64,000 bases of DNA from assembly GCA_963800725.1 (NCBI GenBank), contig CAWDCE010000008.1, forward strand, positions 115,576-179,575. Reading direction: 5' to 3'. The notes below the pieces were generated by a model. It worked only from the letters and a program-made list of their open reading frames with translations, was not told the DNA's origin and searched no databases. A program made the translations under genes and the position numbers. The stretch comes from Bog-473 sp963800725 (GTDB lineage: Bacteria; Actinomycetota; Acidimicrobiia; Acidimicrobiales; RAAP-2). Positions within the stretch are counted from its first letter, which is position 1; each line of letters opens with the position of its first letter. Shown piece by piece: positions 43,880 through 54,606 of this stretch.

Positions 43880-45499
43880 ATGCCTGCTGATTCCTCCCGG
43901 CCAGATCGTCGCGCCAGCTCGGCGCGGCCGAGGCCCGGAGCCGCCAGGTCGGCGTCTCGGTCCCAAGGGGCCAAACCCCCGGGGTCGCGATCGGGCTCAG
44001 GATCGTCGGGACGCTCCGGTGGTGCGACACGCGGCTCGAGCTCGGGGCGACCAACGAAGTCGGGTTTCCGATCGACTCCGGCGCAACGCAGCGACGAGGG
44101 CGGTCGCAGAGACGGGCCACCTCGGCGGGCCAGTGCCAGTGGATCGAGCACGCGCAAGCCTTCGGGCGCATCGGGGCGGTCGTCGTCGGCTCGTGCGGGG
44201 ACTCCTCGAACGAGCCGCACCAGCGAAGGTGGGGAGCGCCGAGGACGCCCTGAGACTGCAGAGCGCCGTGATCGTCCGAGTGGTGCGCCGGGGCGGCGGG
44301 CACCGAGTCGAGACGAGGGGTACGGATCAAGGGGGACGGGGGCGTCGCGTCCAGGGGTACCGGGGCGTCGTGCGTCGGCACCTCGTGGCACCGACGGTGG
44401 TGCTCGTGCGGAGCGCTCGGGATCGGGATCTCGGTCGGGCTCGGGCCCACGGCGCGCCACGTCGAACGCCGGGCCGCGGTCGCGTCAACCCTTCTATCGG
44501 CCCTATGACGACGATCCGCTGCCCGATCAGGCCAAGAAGTGGGGCAATGTCGCACGCCGCGGGGCGCGTGAGGTGCGGGCCCGTGACGAGGACGGCGAAC
44601 AAAAGACGGCGCACTTTTCCAACGACCAAGAACGCCGTCAGACCGCCGCACCGCAGCGCCCCGAGCAGTGGAAGCGGGTCGACGGTTCCGCCGACGAGTG
44701 GCAGGACACCCCTCCCAAGGGCCGGGGCAAGAAAGCGGCCGGGGCACCACGCGCGTCCACGTCGAGTTCGACCGCTGCGTCGACCCGATCGTCGCGCAAG
44801 ACGCTGCCGCCTGAGATCGCCGCCGAGATCCGCAACGCGGCGGACTATGCCACCGCGGCCCACCGCGAACGCCTGGTCGAAAAGGCCGAGTCGGCCTACG
44901 GGGCCTTTGACCGGGGCCGCTATTCGGACTCGTCACGGGCCATCAAGATCGTCGCCGAGGAGTGTCCAAACGTCGCAGCGGTCCGAGAGCTGGCCGGCCT
45001 CGCCGCCTACCGGTCGGCCAAGTGGCGTGACACGTTGCGTCATCTCAGCGCATTTGGTGCCCTGACGGACTCATTCGAGCACCTCCCGGTCATGATGGAT
45101 TGCCAGCGGGCGCTCCACAAGCCAAAGAAAGTGGCCGATCTGTGGAGCGAGCTGCGCCAGAGCTCGCCCGAGCCCGACGTGCTGGCCGAAGGTCGCATCG
45201 TCGCTGCGGCGTCCCTCGCCGACACCGGTGATCTCGCCGGGGCCATCTCGATGCTCTCGACGGCGGGGGCGAGCAAGGCGCTGCGCAATCCGTCCAATCG
45301 CCATGTGCGCCAGTGGTACCTGCTCGGTGACCTCTATGAGCGCGCCGGCGACGTGCCCCGGGCCCGTGAGATGTTCGAACGGGTGCTCCGCGTCGACCGC
45401 GAGGCCTACGACGTGGTGGACCGCCTGGCCGGGCTCGGGCCGGAACGAAAGCCGAGGACCCGACCGAGGGCCAAGTCCAAGGCGCTCAAGGCGCCGTAG
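43880..45499 (+). CDS. TPR protein with a long disordered R/S/G-rich N-terminus
   Basis: 539 residues. The first 200 or so are nearly only Arg, Ser, Gly, Pro, Ala and Thr, with repeated RS, SG and RRD-type runs, surely unstructured and very positively charged. A transition with YRPYDDDPLPDQAKKWGN follows. From about residue 310 the protein is helical with tetratricopeptide-like repeats (a W-Y-L-L-G-D-L-Y-E-R-A-G-D-V-P-R-A unit is the clearest). A basic tail closes it. The charge suggests RNA, DNA or membrane contact. No enzyme signature. Start supported by the -10 box. Function unknown. Confidence 0.7.
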   Translation: MPADSSRPDRRASSARPRPGAARSASRSQGAKPPGSRSGSGSSGRSGGATRGSSSGRPTKSGFRSTPAQRSDEGGRRDGPPRRASASGSSTRKPSGASGRSSSARAGTPRTSRTSEGGERRGRPETAERRDRPSGAPGRRAPSRDEGYGSRGTGASRPGVPGRRASAPRGTDGGARAERSGSGSRSGSGPRRATSNAGPRSRQPFYRPYDDDPLPDQAKKWGNVARRGAREVRARDEDGEQKTAHFSNDQERRQTAAPQRPEQWKRVDGSADEWQDTPPKGRGKKAAGAPRASTSSSTAASTRSSRKTLPPEIAAEIRNAADYATAAHRERLVEKAESAYGAFDRGRYSDSSRAIKIVAEECPNVAAVRELAGLAAYRSAKWRDTLRHLSAFGALTDSFEHLPVMMDCQRALHKPKKVADLWSELRQSSPEPDVLAEGRIVAAASLADTGDLAGAISMLSTAGASKALRNPSNRHVRQWYLLGDLYERAGDVPRAREMFERVLRVDREAYDVVDRLAGLGPERKPRTRPRAKSKALKAP

Positions 45500-45508
45500 T
45501 CGTCGGCC

Positions 45509-46687
45509 TCACGAGGGCGGACCGACCACGGTGACCAAGGTCCCAATTGGGGTGAGAGGCCACAGCATCTGGGCGTCGGCGATCGACATCTCCACGCAGC
45601 CGTTGCTCTGCGGAGAACCGTAGGTGGCGCGCACGAAGCCGTGGAGGGCGTCGCCCCCATTGAAGAAGCTGGCCCACGGGACGGCCGGGTCATCGTAGGT
45701 GGAGCCGTCTGGATTGGTCCCCGCCATGCGAGACGCCACGACGTGCTCAAACACCGGGAATGTTCCGTCGACGGTGTCGGCACCAGGCGCACCGGTGTTG
45801 ACCGCGATGCCGCTGTATTGCGCCACGCCATTGTTGTACAGCGTCAGATTCTCGGGCAGGGTCTTCGAGACCAGTACATAGGTGTAGGGGGCGGAATCGA
45901 CCTTGTTCGAGGCGACGTCGCTGAGGAGTGCCGACCACACCGCCGGACCGGCCAGTCCATCGACCGTCAGGTTGTTCTGGCTTTGAAAGGTCATTACCGC
46001 CGCCTTGTCGATCACGCTCTCGATACCCGGGGTCCACAACGAGGTCAGGTCGGGCGGCAGGGTCGTCCAACGCCAGTTCATCGAGCCGGGCTGGGTCTCG
46101 GCCATGTCCGAGGCAGCCGGGGCCGGGCCGGTGGGCGCGAAGGTGAGCGGGAGGTAGTTGAGCTCGGCCAAGAGCTGTTCGAGTCGGGCGTCACTCCCGT
46201 CAGCCACCGAGAACGAAATCGTGGTCGGGGCCCGGAGCGCACCGCCGGCGGTGCCGCGCACCCCGGTGGGGCCGCCCGGCACCGTCACCACCTCGGTGGT
46301 CGAGGGAATCATCGGTGCGCTCAACTGGTAGGCCAGCGTCGTCGGGGAGGGTTGGGTCCAAGCGCCCGCAACGGCGGGGGCGAGCGTCGGGACTGCCGAG
46401 TGCAGCGACACCGCAGCGGTGAACTTCAAGGTGATGGTGGCGTTGGAGGCCACATTGACCGCTCCGGGCGCCGGGTTGGCGGTCACCAGGGCGATTGGTT
46501 TGGCGTTCTTGGCCCCGACCGTGGTCGAGGTGAAGTTCCTCGACGCGTCCTTCGGTGAGTTCGACTTGTGTCCGAGCTCATAGGCGACGCCGCCGACGGC
46601 GCCGACGACGACGAGGGACGCGATCACGATCAGGGCGATCCGGCGACCGCGGTGGTGAGGTTTTCCTCTGGCTTCTAGTACCTGCAT
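45509..46687 (-). CDS. L,D-transpeptidase (YkuD family), membrane-anchored
   Basis: 392 residues. A basic N-terminus and one transmembrane helix (IALIVIASLVVVGAVGGVAY) anchor it. An Ig-like domain (PAPGAVNVASNATITLKF) follows, then a peptidoglycan-binding-like region (VMTFQSQNNLTVDGLAG) and the YkuD domain, with the catalytic pattern HGFVRATYGSPQSNGCVEMS (His and Cys). The usual S-H-G-C is S-N-G-C here. Builds 3-3 crosslinks in peptidoglycan or attaches proteins. The ATG at 46687 has no obvious ribosome binding site. Confidence 0.87.
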   Translation of the reverse strand: MQVLEARGKPHHRGRRIALIVIASLVVVGAVGGVAYELGHKSNSPKDASRNFTSTTVGAKNAKPIALVTANPAPGAVNVASNATITLKFTAAVSLHSAVPTLAPAVAGAWTQPSPTTLAYQLSAPMIPSTTEVVTVPGGPTGVRGTAGGALRAPTTISFSVADGSDARLEQLLAELNYLPLTFAPTGPAPAASDMAETQPGSMNWRWTTLPPDLTSLWTPGIESVIDKAAVMTFQSQNNLTVDGLAGPAVWSALLSDVASNKVDSAPYTYVLVSKTLPENLTLYNNGVAQYSGIAVNTGAPGADTVDGTFPVFEHVVASRMAGTNPDGSTYDDPAVPWASFFNGGDALHGFVRATYGSPQSNGCVEMSIADAQMLWPLTPIGTLVTVVGPPS

Positions 46688-46841
46688 GGGATCGCTCTTT
46701 TGTCAGTGGACCGAGATGCCTGGATGTCACCATAGGCAGCACCGATCGGCCATGGGTCGCGACGTATTGCCCCAATCCCGGGTGCGCCTGGAGCGTTCGA
46801 GCCTTCATCAGCGCGGACAAGAGTGTCTTCGGCACCTCCGT

Positions 46842-46847
46842 TAGGCT
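46842..46847 (+). promoter_or_regulatory. -10 box of fbaB, leaderless start
   Basis: TAGGCT with six bases to ATG 46854. Supports ATG 46854 over the GTG directly before it. Confidence 0.5.
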
Positions 46848-46853
46848 GGGGTG

Positions 46854-47909
46854 ATGAGTCCCAACCTCCACGACTTGCTGGGCGACGAGACTGACTCGCT
46901 GCTCGGGCATACGGCCAAGGCGTTTCCCTCCGACGGTCTGGTCCTGCCCGGTCCCGACTACATCGACCGCGTCTTCAGCCAGAGCGACCGTTCCCCGACC
47001 GTGCTGCGCAACCTGGGCACCTTGTTCAATCACGGTCGACTCGGCGGCACCGGGTACGTCTCGATCCTCCCGGTCGACCAGGGGATCGAACACTCCGGTG
47101 CGGCCAGCTTCGCCAAGAACCCGGCGTACTTCGACCCGGCCAATCTCCTCGAGCTCGCCCTGGCGGGAGAGTGCAATGCGGTGGCGACCACGCTCGGGAT
47201 CTTGGGCATGGTCTCACGCCGCTACGTCCACAAGATCCCCTTCATTGTGAAGTTGAACCACAACCAGTTCCTCCACTACCCCAACACCTACCGCCAGATC
47301 ATGTTCGCCTCGGTCGACCAAGCCGCCGACCTCGGTGCGGTCGGGGTCGGGGCCACGATCTACTTCGGGTCCGACGACGCCGATCGCGAACTCATCGAGG
47401 TCTCCCAGGCATTTGCCCGGGCGCACGAACTCGGCATGTTCACCGTCTTGTGGTGCTACATGCGCAACAGCGCCTTCCAAAAGGACGGCGTCAACTATGA
47501 GGTCTCCGCCGATCTCACCGGCCAGGCGAACCACCTCGGGGTGACGATCGAGGCCGACATCATCAAGCAGAAGCAGCCCGAGAACAACGGTGGCTACAAC
47601 GTCATTGGATTCGGCAAGACCGACCCGTTGGTCTATGACCACTTGACCACGGATCACCCGATCGACCTCACGCGCTGGCAGGTGGTGAACTGTTACGCAG
47701 GCAGGATCGGCCTCATCAACTCTGGTGGGGACTCCAAGGGCGACAGCGACCTCGCACAAGCGGTGCGCACCGCGGTAATCAACAAGCGGGCCGGCGGAAC
47801 CGGACTGATCGTCGGCCGCAAAGCTTTCCAGCGCCCCCTCGACGAAGGCGCAGCACTGATCCGGGCCATCCAAGACGTCTACTTGGATCCACAAGTCACC
47901 ATCGCATAG
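46854..47909 (+). CDS. fbaB: Class I fructose-bisphosphate aldolase, DhnA/FbaB type
   Basis: 351 residues. Schiff-base aldolase of glycolysis and gluconeogenesis, of the archaeal/bacterial FbaB kind: VSILPVDQGIEHSGAASF, FIVKLNHNQFL, and the C-terminal INKRAGGTGLIVGRKAFQRP with phosphate-binding residues. Decameric enzymes of this family do not need metal. Stands alone, followed by a GC-rich hairpin. Confidence 0.93.
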   Translation: MSPNLHDLLGDETDSLLGHTAKAFPSDGLVLPGPDYIDRVFSQSDRSPTVLRNLGTLFNHGRLGGTGYVSILPVDQGIEHSGAASFAKNPAYFDPANLLELALAGECNAVATTLGILGMVSRRYVHKIPFIVKLNHNQFLHYPNTYRQIMFASVDQAADLGAVGVGATIYFGSDDADRELIEVSQAFARAHELGMFTVLWCYMRNSAFQKDGVNYEVSADLTGQANHLGVTIEADIIKQKQPENNGGYNVIGFGKTDPLVYDHLTTDHPIDLTRWQVVNCYAGRIGLINSGGDSKGDSDLAQAVRTAVINKRAGGTGLIVGRKAFQRPLDEGAALIRAIQDVYLDPQVTIA

Positions 47910-47922
47910 TCGCTGGGCACTC

Positions 47923-47945
47923 CCGGGGGGCCCGGTGGGCCCCGG
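47923..47945 (+). terminator. GC-rich hairpin after fbaB
   Basis: CCGGGG(GG)CCC pairs with GGGCCCCGG, two G bulged. No T run follows, so it is a possible, not proven, terminator. Confidence 0.35.
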
Positions 47946-48122
47946 TGACATTGACGCCGCGCCCGTCGCAAACGCCACCCGATGCGCTGGGGACGGGCCC
48001 ACCTGGGGCTAGGGTGGATGCCCGAACGAGAAAGATGGCCGAAGTAGCGCGTGCCCCAGTTTGAGCGGGGTGCGGGGTCCGCTGGAGGGACTTCGGGAGA
48101 TGCGGCGGCCACGAGAGACGAG

Positions 48123-50008
<1,886 letters not shown>

Positions 50009-50009
<1 letters not shown>

Positions 50010-51034
50010 TGACGACGACTGCGGTACCGGTGACGACCCGAAAAGACTGGAGCAGCGACCAAGAGGTGCGCTGGTGCCCGGGCTGCGGCGACTACTCGAT
50101 CCTGGCCGCGGTCCAGATGCTGATGCCCGATCTCGGCGTGCGCCGCGAGAGCACCGTGTTCCTCTCGGGGATCGGTTGCGCCGCCCGGTTCCCTTATTAC
50201 ATGAACACCTATGGGATGCACTCGATCCACGGTCGAGCCCCCGCCATCGCCACCGGCCTCGCCACCAGCCGGCCCGATCTCGATGTGTGGGTGATCTCAG
50301 GCGATGGCGATGCCCTCTCCATTGGGGGCAATCATCTGATCCATGCCTTGCGTCGCAACGTGCGGGTGAACATTTTGATGTTCAACAACCAGATCTATGG
50401 CCTGACCAAGGGCCAGTACTCCCCGACGTCCGAAGTGGCCAAGGTGACCAAGTCGACCCCGTTCGGCTCCCTCGACACCCCGTTCAATCCGATCAGCCTG
50501 GCCCTCGGGGCCGAGGCGTCCTTTGTCGCTCGGACCCACGACATGGACCGCCACCACATGCAAGAGACGTTCCGAAGGGCCCATGCCCACAATGGGGCGG
50601 CATTTGTCGAAGTGCTCCAGAACTGCAACGTCTTTAACGACGGGGCGTTCGAGAAGATCACCAGCAAAGACGCCCGCCCGACCATGCTGATCCCGCTCGA
50701 ACACGACAAGCCGATCACCTTTGGGCCCGAAGGCGCAGAGCGCGGTGTGCTCCAGCGCTCCGACGGACGCCTCGAGATCGTCTCGGTGGCCGACGTCGGG
50801 CTCGATGCGTTGTTGGTGCACGACGAGCACCGCAACGACCCGAGTCTGGCCTTCGCCCTTTCCCGGCTGGCCCAAGGCCCCTACGAGCCGACCCCGATCG
50901 GGGTCTTTCGGGCGGTGGATCGTCCCGAGTACGGAACCCAGATGTCCGAGCAGATCGTCGCCACCCAAGAAAAGCGGGGCCTCGGCGACGTGGCGGCGCT
51001 GCTGCGCTCTGGCTCGAGCTGGACGGTCGAGTAG
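50009..51034 (+). CDS. korB: 2-oxoglutarate:ferredoxin oxidoreductase, beta subunit
   Basis: 341-residue thiamine-diphosphate subunit. RWCPGCGDYSIL and GIGCAARFPYY supply Fe-S and cofactor contacts. The TPP/Mg motif is VISGDGDALSIGGNHLIHALRRN. GGAGGT five bases before ATG 50009 is a strong ribosome binding site, and the start overlaps the korA stop. A GGGGCAC/GTGCCCC stem with a 35-nt loop (51034-51082) overlaps the stop codon. Confidence 0.95.
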
Positions 51035-51134
51035 GGGCACCTTCTCAACCTCGTCTCATTTCGGTGTGACAAATTGTGCCCCTTGTGACCACGGCGCCGG
51101 GGCGAGCAAGCGGTTATTTGAAGTTTGACGTGCC

Positions 51135-52696
51135 GTGAGCCGTCGCGCTTCGACGTCGACGGCAGGCCTGGTGCTGGTGGCGATGACTTTGGCCAACGGG
51201 ATGATTCTGGTGGATCAGACCGCCGTGCCATTGACCCTCCCGGCCATCATCAAGCAGTTCGGCATCACCACCGGTACGGCCCAGTGGGTACTCAACGCCA
51301 GCCTCTTGCCCTTGGCCGGGTTCTTGGTGCTCGGGGGTCGTCTCGGCGACCTTTTCGGGCGCCGCCGGATCTTTCTCATTGGTTCGGTGCTCTTCAGCTC
51401 GGCTTCGGTGATCGGTGGCCTCTCGCCGACCTTTGTCATGTTGCTGGCGGCCCGGTTCGTCCAGGGCTGCGGCGGCGCCCTCATGCTCCCGGCCACTGTG
51501 GCCATCGTGAGCGCCGCCTATTCGAGCGCGCAGCGCGGCCGCGCCCTCGGCACCATGGGCGGGATCGCCGCTGTGGCCGGGGCACTCGGTCCGACCATCG
51601 GCGGTGTGCTGACCTCGGCGGTCAGTTGGCGCCTCGTGTTGTTGGTCAATGTCCCAATCGCAGTGGCGTGCGTGATCGTGACCCTCTCTGCTGTGCCGGC
51701 CGACCAGGCGAACACCGAGCGGTTGGCGATCGACTATCTCGGCGCGCTGTGGCTCTTCGTGGCCATTGTTGGCCTGGTCTTCGGCTTGGTCGAGACCCAA
51801 AACGCCAGCATTTTGTCGCCCGAAGTGGGTGGCGCACTACTCATCGCCGCCATCGCCACGGCGCTCTTCGTGGCCCGAGAGCGCAAGGCGGAGAACCCGC
51901 TGATGGAGCTCTCCTTACTGCGCCGCACCCCGAACTATCTCGGGGCGACCCTCAGCCAGGGCCTCGCGGGCATGGCCGAGATGGGGTTGGCCCTGCTCTT
52001 CCCCTTGCTCTTGATCTTGAATCTCGGCATGACTCCGGCCTTGGCGGGATTGGCCCTGATCCCGACCACGGTGCCCATGGTGCTCTTCTCCTCGGCCGCC
52101 GGTCGCTGGTACGACCGGGCGGGGGAAAGCCGCCGCTGGTCATCGGATTCGCCGTTCTGGCTGCCTCGGGGGTGGCTCTGTTCTTCGGGGTCGCCGGCGG
52201 GTCCTATTGGGCGCTCCTCCCCGGTCTCTTACTCTTCGGCACCGGGCTGGCGCTGGTGTTGACCGTCAACGACCCGGTCACGTTGGACTCGGTTCCCGAA
52301 TCGGAGAATGGCCAGGCCTCAGGGGTATCGGCGACAGCGGAACAGGCGGGGGGAGCGGTCGGCATCGCGGTGCTCTACTCGCTCTTCCACACCGTCTACG
52401 TCAATCGCCTCCACCACCTCATCGATACGGGTCCCCTCAAAGACCTCACCGACAAGCAGTATGCGGCGTTGCGGGCCGCGCTGCAGGCGGCCGAGCAGAC
52501 CGGCCTCAACTCCAAGCACTTCGACCCGTCGCTCACGCTCTATCTCCATCCCGCCTACAAGGCATCGGATCGGGGGTATTCGGCAGCCTTCTTGGCTGTG
52601 TCGGTCATCGCCCTTCTCGGCGCCGTGGTCTCGGCCCGACTGGTGCGGCGGCCCGCCCCTCTCGCGTCCGACGAATCAACACGCGAACCTGCCTGA
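51135..52696 (+). CDS. MFS transporter, DHA2 (14-helix, EmrB/QacA) type (frame broken near 52123)
   Basis: Proton-driven exporter, about 520 residues with some 14 predicted membrane helices. Motif A LGGRLGDLFGRRR follows helix 2, ARFVQGCGGALMLPATVAIV is helix 4, and GTMGGIAAVAGALGPTIGG is motif C (antiporter). The first frame runs to SSAAGRWYDRAG, then one G is missing from the G5 run near 52121-52125. The rest (KPPLVIGFAVLAASG to the end) is in the -1 frame. GTG 51135 is the first start. Substrate unknown, drugs or other organics by family. Confidence 0.85.
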
Positions 52697-52705
52697 TCGC
52701 CATCC

Positions 52706-53908
52706 TCAGAGGTCGAGGGAGCGAAAGACCATGCCGGTGCGGGGCTTGGGGCTGAAGTAGGTCGTTTTCGGGGTCATGCGGAGCCGCTGCTCTGCCCACG
52801 ACGAAATCTGATCGACCGTCACCGCACGCAACAAGAGCGCGGCCTGCGCTGTGCCGTCTCGCAGCGCCCCGGTCGCCTCGGCGACGCTGTGGCGGTGCAC
52901 CAGTTCGTGTGGCGGGAGGTGTTCGAGTGCGACGGCCACCAGGCTCGAGTCGAGGTCGTTGCCCGCTTCGTCGTAGGTCGCGTCGTGGGGGAGGAGGAGG
53001 TACGCGCTGCCCCGAGCGATAAGGACCAACGAACCCGAATCAGCCAAGGCGGCGAGGGTCCGATCGTCGGCCGAGCCGGCCCGTACGACATCGAAGTACG
53101 CCGAGAAGGCCGCCACGAAGTCGAAGTCGTTGGGTAACCCCGAGATGGTCCGGTGGATCGCCCCGACCGTCAGCTGGTCGTCGGCCAGCTCGGTGATGAG
53201 GGCCATGATCAGGTCATGGCCACCGGCCAGGTCGCCATTGGCGGCACGACACTCGCCTTGGTAGGTGCGGGCGGTCTCGAAACGGTGATGACCGTCGGCC
53301 ACCACCACCGGCGACTTGGCGATGGCTTCGGTGACCGCTTCGATGGAGTCGGGGTCGCTGAGCACCCAGAGTTGGTGCCGCACCCCGTCGTCGTCGAAGG
53401 CGTCGGCCACCGGTTCGTCGTCGCTCGGGTCGAAGGTCGCGGTGAGGCCACGGGTCATCGAGAGGCCCCAGATGGGCGACAGATTGGCTCTGGTCGCCCG
53501 CAAGAGGTCGAGCCGGTCACTCTTGGCCTTGGGCAGGGTGTGCTCGTGCGGCAAGATGTCGCTCTCTTGACCCGGTACCGGCAATTGCAGTGCGCCGATG
53601 ACCCCGGTCGAGGTGCGGCCCTTGGGGTCGGTCATGCGATAGGGGTAGAGGCTGGCGAGGGGTTCGGGGCGGATGATCCCGCTCGCCTGCCATCGCGCAA
53701 AGAGGGCCGACGCCACCGCGTAGCGGTCGAGCCCGGCGGCCAGGTCGGGCTCGGGTAACTCGACCAGGACGGCGTTGGCGATGTTGCGCGACGCGAGGCG
53801 CACGCGTTCGGCGGAACCAATGACGTCATAGGGCGGAGCGAGCACCTGGCCAATCGGGGTGGATTGGGCGGCGTACCTCAGTCCACGGAAGGGTTCGAAT
53901 CGAGGCAT
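52706..53908 (-). CDS. DUF1015 family protein
   Basis: 400 residues from ATG 53908 (MPRFEPFRGLRY). DUF1015 signatures are VLAPPYDVIG, ILPHEHTLPKAKSDRLDLLRAT, VVADGHHRFETARTYQ and TYFSPKP at the end. Widely conserved in bacteria. Function uncertain. A CAGAGT box six bases before the ATG is a weak match to the leaderless pattern. Confidence 0.85.
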   Translation of the reverse strand: MPRFEPFRGLRYAAQSTPIGQVLAPPYDVIGSAERVRLASRNIANAVLVELPEPDLAAGLDRYAVASALFARWQASGIIRPEPLASLYPYRMTDPKGRTSTGVIGALQLPVPGQESDILPHEHTLPKAKSDRLDLLRATRANLSPIWGLSMTRGLTATFDPSDDEPVADAFDDDGVRHQLWVLSDPDSIEAVTEAIAKSPVVVADGHHRFETARTYQGECRAANGDLAGGHDLIMALITELADDQLTVGAIHRTISGLPNDFDFVAAFSAYFDVVRAGSADDRTLAALADSGSLVLIARGSAYLLLPHDATYDEAGNDLDSSLVAVALEHLPPHELVHRHSVAEATGALRDGTAQAALLLRAVTVDQISSWAEQRLRMTPKTTYFSPKPRTGMVFRSLDL

Positions 53909-53997
53909 GGGGCCACTCTGGCACACCGCCTCACACCGCGGGCCTCCATTTGGCACGCCGCTTAGGTGGGGCACCGGGCCCGGGCGGGTCGGCCTCC

Positions 53998-54003
53998 TAG
54001 ACT
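53998..54003 (+). promoter_or_regulatory. -10 box of pgsA, leaderless start
   Basis: TAGACT, six bases, GTG 54010. Matches the window pattern and supports the GTG. Confidence 0.5.
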
Positions 54004-54009
54004 GGCCCG

Positions 54010-54606
54010 GTGGACGACGACGCGGGTCTGGACAGGATCCTGACCGCGCCCAATCTCATCACGTTGGTGCGGCTGGCCTGCATCCCGCTGTTCTTGTGGC
54101 TCTTGTTCGGCGAGAACCTCCAGATCGTGTCGGCGTTGTTGCTCGGGGCACTCGGGGCCACCGACTGGGTGGACGGCTTCGTGGCCCGTCGGTACCACCA
54201 GGTTTCAACGCTCGGGAAGATCTTGGACCCCGCCGCCGACCGCATCCTGGTCGCCACGGCGGTGATCTCGGTCATGGTCTATGGCGCCGTGCCGTTGTGG
54301 TTCGGCATCGCGACCATCGCCCGTGAGGTGCTGGTGTCGGTGATGGTATTGGCCCTGGCCTCGATGGGTGCGGCCCGCATCGACGTGCTTTGGGTCGGCA
54401 AAGCTGGCACATTTGCCTTGATGGTTGCGTACCCGGGCTTCTTGTTGACCGACGGTCCCGCCACCTGGCAACGGGTGCTGCGGGTAGGGGTCTGGATAGT
54501 GGCCATCTTGGGCCTGACCCTGGCGTGGATCGCGGCCGGCAGTTACGTGAAGCCGGCCCGCACGGCCCTGCGCGACGGCCGGGCCGCCCGGCGGAGCCTC
54601 GCATGA
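54010..54606 (+). CDS. pgsA: CDP-alcohol phosphatidyltransferase (phosphatidylglycerophosphate synthase type)
   Basis: 198 residues, about five membrane helices. The CDP-alcohol motif D-x2-D-G-x2-A-R-x8-G-x3-D-x3-D is perfect: DWVDGFVARRYHQVSTLGKI followed by LDPAAD. TAPNLITLVRLACIPLFLWL is the usual first helix. Makes the precursor of phosphatidylglycerol and cardiolipin. A different alcohol acceptor cannot be excluded. Overlaps the next gene by four bases. A pgsA gene also lies before garA in mycobacteria. Confidence 0.88.
   Translation: MDDDAGLDRILTAPNLITLVRLACIPLFLWLLFGENLQIVSALLLGALGATDWVDGFVARRYHQVSTLGKILDPAADRILVATAVISVMVYGAVPLWFGIATIAREVLVSVMVLALASMGAARIDVLWVGKAGTFALMVAYPGFLLTDGPATWQRVLRVGVWIVAILGLTLAWIAAGSYVKPARTALRDGRAARRSLA

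Noticed and set aside
43857..45065. 402-codon overlapping frame on the TPR gene
   Set aside because: Arginine-rich out-of-frame reading of low-complexity sequence. The other frame has the promoter-supported start and the TPR domain.
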